Below, in pieces: positions 1 through 10,340 of a stretch of 64,000 nucleotides of DNA. Position 1 is the stretch's first letter, and each line of letters starts with the position of its first letter. The notes beneath the pieces were generated by a model that was given only the letters and a program-made list of their open reading frames with translations, did no database searches and was not told where the DNA came from. The DNA lies in assembly GCF_950023065.1 (NCBI RefSeq), contig NC_088680.1, positions 16,604,559 through 16,668,558 of the forward strand, given 5' to 3'. This DNA is from Planococcus citri (Eukaryota > Arthropoda > Insecta > Hemiptera > Pseudococcidae). Made by a program: the position numbers and the translations under genes.

Positions 1-280
1 CCTTCGTGTCGATTTGTTTGAATTTTCCGTAGATCCTATAGCGTCATAGGGTGTTTGAAAAAGAAGCATGATTTGGAGAAAAAGTGGAGAATTCTCTTCC
101 CCTTTACATGAACCGAATTCATCCTTTCCAAATTCTTCACACACCTAAACACAGTAGATTGTCTCCTTCTCACCTCAGACCAGGATGTATACCAGCCAAA
201 AAAAAACTACAAATAAAAGTATAAAAAACTTTCAAAATGCACAAAATTGTAAAATGATTTTCAAAATTAAAAAAAAATCA
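1..280. other. Gene-free AT-rich sequence
   Basis: I see no coding potential, repeat or RNA gene here. Long A tracts appear from about position 195 and grade into the repeat fragment that follows. Confidence 0.5.
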
Positions 281-587
281 AATAAAAAATGAATTTTTTT
301 AAAAATTCCAAAAAAAATGAAAAAGGCACTTTGGCACTTGAAATTTTGACAGGTGTTGAATTGTTGCTTGCTCTTTAGATCTACCTTTGAACAGTTTACG
401 AAATTTCATGCAAGTCCTGTGTTGGAACGCAAAATCTGTGATTTTGGCTGACCTGTCAATCAAAACAGCCGCCATTTTGTAAGTAGGGTCACTTTTTTTT
501 GGACAACGGCTAGAAATTTCCCTTAGGACTATACCTTTAAGAAAAAAGTTGCCCCAGAGGATCAGCGGGGGGGTGGTGCGGTATATC
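281..587. repeat. Right-arm fragment of the foldback repeat family
   Basis: This stretch matches the right ends of the large inverted-repeat elements at 17388-19186 and 21760-23655. Shared segments are the ATTTTGACAGGTG stretch, the GACCTGTCAATCAAAA segment, GCCGCCATTTTGTAAGTAGGG, and a terminal GTTGCCCC(A/G)GAGGATC followed by a G run. Only the right arm is present, and the left arm would lie outside the window or has been lost. Its outer end is abutted by the LINE insertion. Confidence 0.75.
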
Positions 588-603
588 CTCATGATCAGAC
601 GTT
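588..603. repeat. Target-site duplication, left copy (LINE)
   Basis: The 16-bp word CTCATGATCAGACGTT recurs exactly at 2469-2484. Together the copies bracket the LINE, as expected for target-primed reverse transcription. Confidence 0.75.
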
Positions 604-819
604 ATCAATACTATTCAAGAAGATAAAACAGATCACCAAAGATTTTAAACCACAATCACTTGAAATCACAGCTGAGGATAGTACAGTCGCATGGGACTCG
701 GAATAAGATTCTACAGAACTGGAGATTGTATTGCAGCAAGCTATATCAAAGTGAACCACAGAACCCAAACAACAATGAAGCACTTACCAAAAATTGAAGT
801 GGGCAGTGTATAGAAGAGC

Positions 820-2390
820 TGGATATATCTTACTTGATGAAGAGATGCCATCAAGGCGTTGAGAAAACGCAAAGCGCTTGGATATGACGGTTTTGTGACA
901 TACTACAGTCCATGGGTAAGAAAACAGGTAAGGTGATCTGGAAGATATGCAACAACATATGGTGTAAAAGGGAATGGCTTGAAGATTGGTGCAAATCAGT
1001 GTTAATTCTGCTCAGCACCAGAAAGGTGATACAAAAAATTGTGCTAACTATCACACAATAGCCCTGATTCCACATGCCAGTGAAGTGATACTCCAAATAA
1101 TCAACAATATTAGGATCAAGGCATACTTGCATAGGCAGATTCCACCCAAAGAGGCAGGTTTATGCCTGGAAGAGGTACAAGAGAGTAGATTTTGAACATC
1201 AGACAAATAATTGAAAAATTCCATGAATTCAACGTCTTTGTGGTACTATGCTTCATTGACTATGCAAAGGCTTTTGACTGTGTCAATTGGACAAAGCTAT
1301 ATGAGACACTATGCGAGATGGGAGTTCCAGAGCACCTAATATAGCTGATCAAATCGCTGCGTGACAAGAACGAGATGATGGTGAGAGTAGGCGGAGTAGA
1401 GTCCAGCCTGTTTCATCCAGAATGGGGAGTAAGGCAGGGCTGCATACTCTCACCTCTGTTGTTCAACATCCATGGCGAGTACATCATGCGAAAAGCCTTG
1501 GAGAACTGGGAAGGCGGCATCAAGATAGGAGGAAGAAGAATCTCCAATCTCTGTTACGCTGATGATACCACCTTAATAGCCACAAATAAAGAGGAACTGG
1601 CAGAACTGATCAGGCGGGTCAGGATGGTTAGTGAGGACATGGGACTCCTCATAAATGTGGGGAAAACCGAGGTCATGGTTGTTGATAAAGCTGGATACTT
1701 ACCAGAATCTGAAGCCCTGAATGAATTTGAAAGAGTGAACTCATTTATTTATTTGGGTTCACTTGTGGATGCTGATGGAGGATCAGCCAAGAAATTAAAT
1801 TAGAAGAAGGATAGCTCTTGAAAAAGCAGCGATGTCTCGGTTGAGAAAAGTTACCACCAACTGGAAAATCTCCATAAAAACAAGGAAGAGACTAATCAGG
1901 ACGTTAGTTTTTCCAGTTTTCTCATATGGAGCAGAGACCTAGACATTGAAGCAAGATGATTGAAGTTAGTTTTTCCAGTTTTCTCATATGGAGCAGAGAC
2001 CTAGACATTGAAGCAAGATGATTGAAGAAGAATTGATGCCTTTGAAATGTGAGTATGGCATGGCGTAGGATGTTGAAGATACCTTACCATACACTGCGCA
2101 CCAAACAAATGCATCAATTGTGGAACAACTGCAAGAACCATCCAGGCTAAATAAAAAAATATGTGATACCAGGGTAACGAGTTATTTTGGACATGTAGCC
2201 AGAAGAGGACTGGAAAACATCAAAAAAGGAATTCTCTTTGGCAAGGTCCCCAGAACACGAGCGAGGGAGAGGAAGATCTCCAACAAGGTGGACTGATACA
2301 GTCAAGAAAAATAGTTGGCTCAGTTGCGACTGCGGCCACACTAGCTCAAGACAGAGAGCAGTGGCAGTCGTTATTGGGGGCACACTAGTC
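820..2390 (+). pseudogene. LINE reverse transcriptase remnant (ORF2, broken)
   Basis: The enzyme would copy LINE RNA into DNA at a nicked target. In order I see an upstream stretch like KKGDTKNCANY, then FIDYAKAFDCVNW (about 1250-1290), GVRQGCILSPLLFN (about 1425-1470) and the catalytic YADD (about 1555-1566), followed by a GKTEVMV-like thumb segment. The longest intact piece is 1375-1803. Farther on, RGRGRSPTRWTD (about 2258-2295) is the C-terminal motif seen in RTE/BovB-like ORF2 proteins. Frame changes occur near 985, 1195, 1803 and 2240, and there is an in-frame TAG near 1341. A 62-bp tandem duplication further disrupts the thumb region. It is a pseudogene; I am confident of the RT identity and less so of the clade. 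Confidence 0.85.
1903..2026. repeat. 62-bp exact tandem duplication within the LINE
   Basis: The segment beginning GTTAGTTTTTCCAG and ending GATGATTGAA is present twice head to tail (1903-1964 and 1965-2026). It duplicates the part encoding the conserved SYGAET(W)TL-like motif. Because the copies look identical, the duplication is more recent than most of the decay of the element. Confidence 0.9.
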
Positions 2391-2401
2391 ACTTGCGACT
2401 A

Positions 2402-2430
2402 TGACGTTGATGACGATGATGATGATGATA
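2402..2430. repeat. GAT microsatellite at the LINE 3' end
   Basis: A run of GATGAC/GATGAT units follows the last LINE coding motif. RTE-like LINEs commonly end in short tandem repeats rather than poly(A). Confidence 0.6.
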
Positions 2431-2468
2431 GCTTGAAAACTACACGTTACTTTGTTGGCTGAAACACT

Positions 2469-2484
2469 CTCATGATCAGACGTT
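2469..2484. repeat. Target-site duplication, right copy (LINE)
   Basis: Exact second copy of the 16-bp word found at 588-603. Confidence 0.75.
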
Positions 2485-5400
2485 GACAGGATATTTTTGC
2501 GGAGTGAGGAGAATTGGAAAAATACTTTCAGAGCTCGAAATATGAGTTAGTATTTTTGGTGGGTGGAGGAAGACGAGGAGTAAATATTTGAGGGAATCTG
2601 TGCTCATAATCTTTAAGAAACTTTTAAAAAATTGTGTATTTTGATTCGGAGGTGACATTTTTTTGGTATTTTTTTGAGGTTGATGTCTATACTTCCATAT
2701 TAGTAAAGGAATAAAGGAAAGAAAAATTGACCATTTGAATAAATTCAGAATCATTTTTTGGTTTTACTAGTTTATGATTCAAAAATATAAATTATGCAAA
2801 TGATAAGAAAGTAATTGTGAATATTCGTATTGTACTGTCGCGTTTTGCGTACTAAATCCACAAAAAGGCCAACAGAGACATGGGATCCCATAGGTCCCTG
2901 TTAACCTGAAAATAACCCAGCACAAATTTGCGATTCGGCTGGCGGATTTGGAATTCGCAGGAGCGAACCTTGACCTCGGCAGTGCGAGTATCCCTGGTAT
3001 CATTAGCGATATACATGTGTAATATGTACTGCATATTATGCTCGTAGTATACGTATCGTATAGTGCAATAAAGTTATTAAGTCGCGTTTTCTTACACACA
3101 TTTATTAACCATAAATTATCATTAACGCTGCGTGCAACGGATTTAAGTTTAAATTTTATTCCATTGGCGCGACGCGACGCAGCAGCGTTAAGCTAATCGC
3201 ACTTTTGCTCGAGCCAGACGCAATTTATTGTAATAAACGATACGTGATTCGCATGCGAAAGGTGCATTTTAGCAGCCAGGCCGCGTTTACAAATTGTAAA
3301 ATAAAAATTTTTACTCCCTATTTACTTAATACGGATCGAAATAGATAATAAGAATCTGCCAGCTATTTCCGTTTTGGTGCGGTAAACCTCGTCTTCGTTT
3401 CGCCTCCGTTCGTGTGTTCGTGTTTGAGGAACAGAATTGACCAATTATCTGCGCGCCGGAGTAATATAGAATTTTTTGTATTACCCACCAACGAGGCAAC
3501 GCGAATTCATCCGTTTTTTTTCAAAAAGTAAGAGGACTCTGAGGGCAGTACACCACAAATGTTATAGATGCCCAATCGCAATAGGTCCAAATCTCACCAA
3601 ATTTCAATTTTTTGGACAATTTTGCCAAAAAAATTGGAAAAATGTGCCATAACTTAATAGTAAAATTGTGATCTTTATGACATAACATATCAAGTGTCAA
3701 GAAATCATTGAATCCATGAAAATATTTTTTGGGGTCCAAAAATTTCCCAAAAGTGGTTGAAAAATACGTTTGGGCAGCTAAAATTTTTGAAATTATTTGA
3801 AACTCGACTTTTGATCCGAAAAGGCGATTACCAATGTTGTAGCTGCCTTATCGCATTTTTCGAATAGTTTTGAGAAATTTTAAAATTTTGGGTCCCAAAA
3901 AAATTGGAGGCATTTTTCCAAAGTGATAAGAATCAAGTCTAGTTGAATTTTGGAACCTAAAAATTGACATTTATTCAAATTAAGTAACCCATCGTATTTT
4001 TATTTGTTTCAGGTGAGTATGATTTGGAGTTGATGAAAATATTGTTGATAAGTTTGTAGAGCATGTTTCCCATTTCATGCTCGAAAAATGAGTAAGTCAT
4101 TATCATATTATAGCGATATTATAGCTCAATGAGTTCCACTCTTATAATTTTCATCGATCTGAGCAATATTTTCCAAGTTAGCCATTGATATCGCGTAGAA
4201 AATTAAATCATATTTTCCCATAATAATTCCCCATCAATAAATTTTCCCATCGATATTCAGCGTACAGAATGTAGATTGCATCATGTGGGGGCTGAGCAAG
4301 CATTACGAATTTAATTATTTCAATAATATGATAATAAGTACGTTTAAAAGGGTTCTTTTCAAATGAGGATTTCTTTTTACCCTTATGCATCGTATATACG
4401 AATGGGTTTTCTTTTACTTGGAAATTCGAATCGTAAATACCTTCGGTGGTAGTTTTCTATCCTCGCCAGGTCGGGTATTAAGTCGTATAATAAGAATACC
4501 CATACAAGTCGTAAAAGTCGACCATTATACGCGCATTATGCGAGCTAGCCAGCGTCATATAGGAGCAAGAAAAAAGGAAAAAAAATTCCCTCGTCCGGCC
4601 AGCGAGCGGTTTATAAAAAGCGAATTAAAAACGGTCTTTAATTCAGTTTTCAATTGGCCTGGTTGACGGTTTTAAAGCACTTTTGAGTCGCCACCGCCTT
4701 TAGCCTTACTACGATGGACCCATTTTTATATAATTGAACCGTTTCTTCGGCCCAGTTCCAACATACCTCTACCTTTCCTCTTATTTTTTCCCCTTTTTTG
4801 GTACTTTACTCTCACTATATGAGCACACGCTAAACCTAAACGAAAGAATAGAGACTCGCGCTTTGAAGGAAAAAGGGATTCTTATTTAGATGTGTGAGCC
4901 AAGTACGTCGTAAAATCAGCGTATTCTTAACAATTCCTTACGTATCGCTCGTTTTCAGAGGCACGAGCACCGCACACGCTATTTTTCCTTAAATAAGGAA
5001 TAGATTTAGAATCTCTCCTCGTCTCCGCAGCCCTCGTGCATCGTTCTATAGGGTAACATATGCGATTACCGACCGCGTAATCGTTCAAAATCCATCATAT
5101 CGGTTCGCCGAATTTGACATTATTTCGCTTGCTCCGTGTTGGGAAAAAACCCGAGAAAAATTATTCGTAAAAGTAACCCAAAATTCAAGCAATGACTAAG
5201 AATCACCACCTCCCAAGAGAGAAATCAACCAAAAACAATTTCCTTAACGCTTCGACACACACGCCCGACGAAATAAGTTCAAATTAGATAGGGTTGCTGG
5301 AAAAGCGCGCGGCAAGGCGTTTATATGGATAAATGAAGGATGTGGAAGGCCAAGGGAGGATGGGAGAAGAGAAAGAAAAGACTGAGGCGGTATTGCGACG

Positions 5401-6000
5401 ATAATGAAATAAATTTCGAGGGTGTAGAACGATTCTGCACTTTTTTTAATTGAAACCATATATCAATTAGATACGCGTGTCGTACACATTTCGTCTTGTC
5501 TGTGGTGGCATAAGATGACCAAGTGACCGGAAATTTCCGCAGAGTGGAGTTTCTTCCGGGGAACTGTATTGGTCAATGGGTGTTTTGACTTGAAATTGGT
5601 TTCTAATTTTCTCGAGTGGTTTACCTCGGGTTTGTGAAAGGAATTTTCACCTCGTGAGTGAATTGGGTCATGCGGTTGGTGGAAACTTTGGCTAGAAAAG
5701 ATCACCATAATGTTGGTGTTGGGTCATTATTTTGAAAAGAAATTACTGCAGGAATGTTGAGCAAATGTAATGTGAACTGATCAAAAACTTACCTAATTTT
5801 TTTAAACAAATTTTCCAGTGTAATTAAGCCAATTTTTTTTTTTTGAAACACATTTTTTGGTCAAGTTTTTTTCCAAATAAATAATATCTACCTAAATAAA
5901 ATTAATGAAAAAATGAGAGTATCTCAACTGGCACAAAAAATATTGAACTGGACAAAAGGAAGTCGATAGAAGACCACAAAATATACCACCAACCAAAATT
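2485..6000. other. Gene-free region with faint direct repeats
   Basis: I recognise no gene. Around 3545-3950 two diverged blocks resemble each other about 276 bp apart: AATGTTATAGATGCCCAATC near 3556 and AATGTTGTAGCTGCCTTATC near 3832. Both are followed by AATTTTGxxxAAAAAAATTGGA-like text. The rest is non-repetitive AT-rich sequence with short open frames that look random. Confidence 0.5.
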
Positions 6001-6700
6001 TTAGGAGCTGAAATTCATTTTTTGAATTTTTTGTCGAGCATTTAAAAATTCAAATTTGGGCTAAAATTAGAAAAAAAATCAAAATTTCAGCAAAAAACCC
6101 TAGAAAGCTGAAATTTGGTTTATACCCTATTTTTGACCTTCCGAGTTGATTGGTGACGGTTTCGAACCGTTCTGGAGCTTCCAGCAGATTTTCAGTTTCT
6201 TGAGTTTTCGAAAAGAACGCTGTAAACAGGATGAAAATGAAATTCAGCACCTATAAATTAGGATTTGACTTTCTTGCGACCTTTTCCATCGAATTAGGTA
6301 GTTATTGTTAAAAAATTTTTGCACCCGTTTAAATCCAAAATTTTCTCCAGAGATTATTTCTGAAAAAAAAATGCAAAAACCGTGAATTGCGAACAAAAAA
6401 AGCTTAAATTTGGTTTGTACGTTTATATCCTATTTTCGACCTGTCGAGTCGATTAGTGGCGGTTTTGAACTGTTCTGGAGCCTCCAGCAGATTTTCGGTT
6501 TCTCCAGTTTTGAAATTCAGTTCATATTACCTCAGAAAATTTTGCATTTGAACGGGTACAAAATAAATAATTTGGCTGAATTTCATTTTCACTCCGGCGT
6601 TTTTCTGAAAACTGGAAAAACCGTAAATCTGCTGGAGGCTCCAGAACGGTTGAAAATTCCCACCGGGGGTGAATCGGTTTGAAAATCAAAGTTTTTTGAA
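6001..6700. repeat. Degenerate fragments of the foldback repeat family
   Basis: Two head-to-tail pieces (about 6100-6210 and 6395-6520) carry the family's 'AATTTGGTTTATACCCTATTT', GA(C/T)CTxxCGAGT and TTCTGGAGC(T/C)TCCAGCAGATTTT segments. A third piece at about 6595-6670 is in the opposite orientation, with AATCTGCTGGAGGCTCCAGA. Together they form a small, diverged foldback that is older than the large copies. Confidence 0.65.
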
Positions 6701-9556
6701 TTTAGGTTGAAAAAAATTATTCGTATTTCCTGTGTCAGAAAAATGATTTTTGACATTAATACAGAAAAAAGAAACTGATTTTTTTTACAGCAATTTTGTA
6801 TTTATTCACAATCTAAAAATTATTTTCTCGAAAATATCTAAAAACGTCATCGCAATTTTTTGGTACATGTTCTACATACTTAAAAAGGCTGCTATTTTTG
6901 AAATTTTTTACTGAATTTTCAGTTCGTGCTTTTATATTTTTATTTCAATTGCAAGTTTTTAAACTGATTTTTTTTCACATCAGAAACGGCGACACTGATT
7001 TTGGCACCATGAACAAATAACCTTGGAATGTAGATTAAATTGAAAAAAAAAGCTTCAACTACCAAAAAGTGATGAAATTCAGAGGTACCTACATTCAAAA
7101 TTTAATAAGTTTAATTGATGGGAACTTGACCTAAGTAAAGTTAAAATTGAAACTTGATTTTTAAACGATTTTTTTTCAAAATTATTGTGATAAAAAGAAA
7201 ATTATACTTTTCTGTGTCATGCTGAAGGCATATTTACTTTATTTATTTATTTTTTTCGATTTTTTTAAAAATTTTTGTTTTTAGTTTCTTGTTTTTTACT
7301 TTTTGCATTTATTTTTTTGGTGTTTATTTTCATTTTTTAGTGTTCATTTTTGTTGCTGTTTCTTTTCTGTCAATTTTTGGTATTATGTTTTTTTTTTGTT
7401 TTTCAGTTTACTTTTTTACTTTTTTGTTTTTTGCATTTGTGTTCGTGTTTTGTTTTCAAATTCATGTTTTCAAGTTTTTGCTTTGTTTTTTTGGATTTTT
7501 AAGGTCGCTGGTTCCGTTTTTTCAACTTGATTTCACCCTTAACCTTGAATTAATCAGATATCGAAATCGTGTTCATTAGTAGCAGCATCATTTTTACGAG
7601 TACCTTCGTTGATTTCACTATTCGAATAACGGCTATAAATACCTTCGAGATGTAAGATGTTATAAAGGTTAAAACGTGCAGTTTGGTGTTTTCTAAAGTT
7701 TAATTTCGAGTAAATTGCATCCAGCGATCTAGGCAAATGCATCAATAGATAACGGAGACTTGCATGTGGTACATTGTACACTTATAGTCATACCTAAACC
7801 TATCGAGAAGATTTAAGGTTCCATCTGTGTAGTAAGCATTGTGCTCATCGAATTATTCGACATTATGCGCTGAAAACCCGGCTATAAAATACAGAAGAGG
7901 TACCTCGTAGCCAACTTTACGAGTACCTACGTTGATGGATACCACAAAGTGAGAAAACAGACATCTATACAATGAAGTATACAAAGGAGGAAGAGGAAGA
8001 AGAAAAAACAACTCGCCGCGAAAAATGATAAATTACTAGTTATACGTACACTTTTACGTGCCAAGTTTACGTAAATGATTTAATTCGAAAACGAAAGCTA
8101 CATAGAGAATACTCGACTCGTACCTACTGAATGCGATGTGAATCGTAGAGAGGGAAGAACGACGATGACGGCGAAGTTTTTCAGTTTTCATTTTTTCGTA
8201 TATTTTTTTTTTACCCAAAATGTGCGAGGGTATTTTTTTTGCTAATTTTCCGAAAAACACCATCGAGAGGAGCGACGCGACGACGACGACGGTGGCAATT
8301 GGAGAGTGAATTTATCATGGAAAATATTATTTTTAAGAGGAAAGCAATGAAAAAAGTTTTAAAAGTTGATTCAACTTTTCGAATATAAACAACACGACGG
8401 TATTGTTTTTTCGTTTAAATGCCGATTCGTTCCCCTCCGCCGCACCTCCGAAGCCAGGCCATTTGTGCGAAACTCGAATCGAGAGACATCGGAGTTTATT
8501 ATTTTTGTTATAAGCGTTTTTCTCCGATACGATAGCGGTGGGGGGGGGGAGGCTGCTCTTTCAATGTGCGTGTTACGCGTTGCCGTTTTTTTCTCGGCTC
8601 ACTTATTGCCCCCGTATTGAAAAACTGTGCCAAATAGGTTTTTAAAAAGGGTTCTTCGCCGCCCTCTTCGCCCTGTATATGGTTGAGCATGTCGGCGGAT
8701 TTTTATTACGTTCGGGTATGCGATATTGTATACGTTTACGTAGTCGTATGAGCATTTTGCGTTTGTTTTTCGGTTTTAATTTTAACGAATTTATCGTTCG
8801 GTTTGGTTCAATTCGATATTGCTGGCTGTAGAGTAGTTTTTTTTTATCTCGTAATGGTATTGAAATGGTATAAGAGCAGAGTATTACGTATAGTTTGTAT
8901 ATGTACGTAGATAATGAGATACATACGATGAGCTGGTAGAGTGGGAGGAGGAGGATCAGTAGAGAGGCTAATCGTACACGCTGTCATAATATGTAGATTA
9001 ATCGTCGAGTATTTTTTTGCTTAATCATCGGAATATAATCGATTTTAATAGAAATCAATTGAAACCAGTAGATGCGGACAAAGCAGTATCGTGGAGGTCT
9101 AATTATATTCGGTGGCTGCTTATCGGCTGGAAATGTTGGAATTTATGTATGTGTTCGACACGACTGCCTACATTATAGTTTTCTAGAAATGCATTTGGGT
9201 ATTACTATTATGTTACGTGTGTAGAGAGAGAGAGGTTGTGCTGGAATAGAAATGTAGGTACCTTACCTACCTGTACCTACTCGCGAAGTCGATGAAAGGA
9301 AAGGAAATACGTATAGATGAGTACCTAATTCGAATTAATGCTAATTGATAATCGAATTAGATTGAAGATTGCGTTTCGTTTCAGTTTTTGTTTAATTTTT
9401 ATTATAGGTATTGCATGTCTAGATATTCTAATTTCGTTTGGAAAATCCTCGAGGTGGTATTTGTAATTGAGTTTCGTTGTTTCTTTTTTTAGTCCAAGTT
9501 GTTCATTTATTTGCCGTGGTGTGTAGTACTGCTCGTTTTATTGTGAGCCTCCTGGA
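6701..9556. other. Gene-free region
   Basis: No gene is recognised. It contains the T-rich tract annotated separately and short random open frames. A G run of nine lies near 8543. Confidence 0.5.
7232..7520. repeat. T-rich low-complexity tract
   Basis: The plus strand is almost entirely T with scattered G, C and A (TTTTTG and TTTTTC units) over about 290 bp. Open frames across it encode only Phe/Val/Cys/Leu-rich strings, an effect of composition and not a membrane protein. Confidence 0.8.
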
Positions 9557-10215
9557 ATAATTGAATCAGTCATTTCGAAAACCCCGTAAATCACCATTTA
9601 AGGGGTTTTTATGTTTTTCACTGATTCTGATGGTGCTTTGCGAGCTCTATTGGATAAAGTTGGAAGGTAGCTCAAAAGTGCATATTTCAGCGTTTGTCAT
9701 TTCGAAAACCCCATAACTCCTGCATTTACAGGGTTTTTGAAATCATTTTTTTATAAGACAAACAAAGAACATTAATTTTATGAACATCAACGTAATTCAA
9801 TTTTTTAATTTATGCTGTGAAATGGATAACATTTTTGTTGCTTCTTTATTACATTAAATTAATTGAATCGTAGATTGCAGGTATGACTTCAATAAATGAA
9901 TGAAAAACCATACTCAATCATTTTGGGTATTAGAGTTATTGGATTTTCTAGGATTACGTGTCACTTTTCAGGTTTAAAAAAAAAGTCATTTCGAAAACCC
10001 CATAATTCCACATATTTCACAATGGAATTGCTCGCAGCCTACAAAACTTCAAGTTCTGGTAAAGATACAGAAATATTTGTAACCATAAGACCTATCGATT
10101 AGTTCATAAGTTTACAGTTTTACCATAAAAATACAGCACACAGACAGTTTTTTTCGATTCCTGAAAAATTTTAAAAACGCCAGATTGGGGTTTTCGAAAT
10201 GACTGATTCAATTAT
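9557..10215. mobile_element. MITE-like element with 29-bp terminal inverted repeats
   Basis: The left end (9557-9585) and right end (10187-10215) are exact inverted copies over 29 bp, with the core TCAGTCATTTCGAAAACCCC. The TIR core word GTCATTTCGAAAACCCC recurs internally at 9696-9712 and 9985-10001, so the element holds four copies in all. No transposase frame is present, so it would be non-autonomous. A possible AATT direct duplication sits at the boundaries, but the true terminus is ambiguous because the TIR runs into it. Superfamily unknown. Confidence 0.75.
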
Positions 10216-10340
10216 AAATGTCATTGAAATTTTCAAATTTGAACCCCTCCCCTTGCCGCAGGTCTCAATTTGGAGTCAGCGGTAAACATGGACAGAAAAA
10301 TCAAGATCAGCAACCTTCAAAACTCAGATTTCGATACCCA

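Larger units (their letters stand above)
604..2468 (+). mobile_element. 5'-truncated, decayed LINE (RTE-like non-LTR retrotransposon)
   Basis: This 1,865-bp segment lies between two copies of a 16-bp direct repeat. Conceptual translation across several frames gives the reverse transcriptase and C-terminal region of a LINE ORF2. The upstream endonuclease is missing, as is usual for a 5' truncation. The 3' part has a GAT-type microsatellite, typical of RTE-like tails. About 38 bp of extra sequence lies between the microsatellite and the right duplication, so the exact 3' end is uncertain. Multiple frameshifts and stops make this copy inactive. Clade assignment is by motif resemblance only. Confidence 0.8.

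Noticed and set aside
7289..7579. Apparent hydrophobic membrane protein
   Set aside because: Phe/Val string produced by a T-rich tract.
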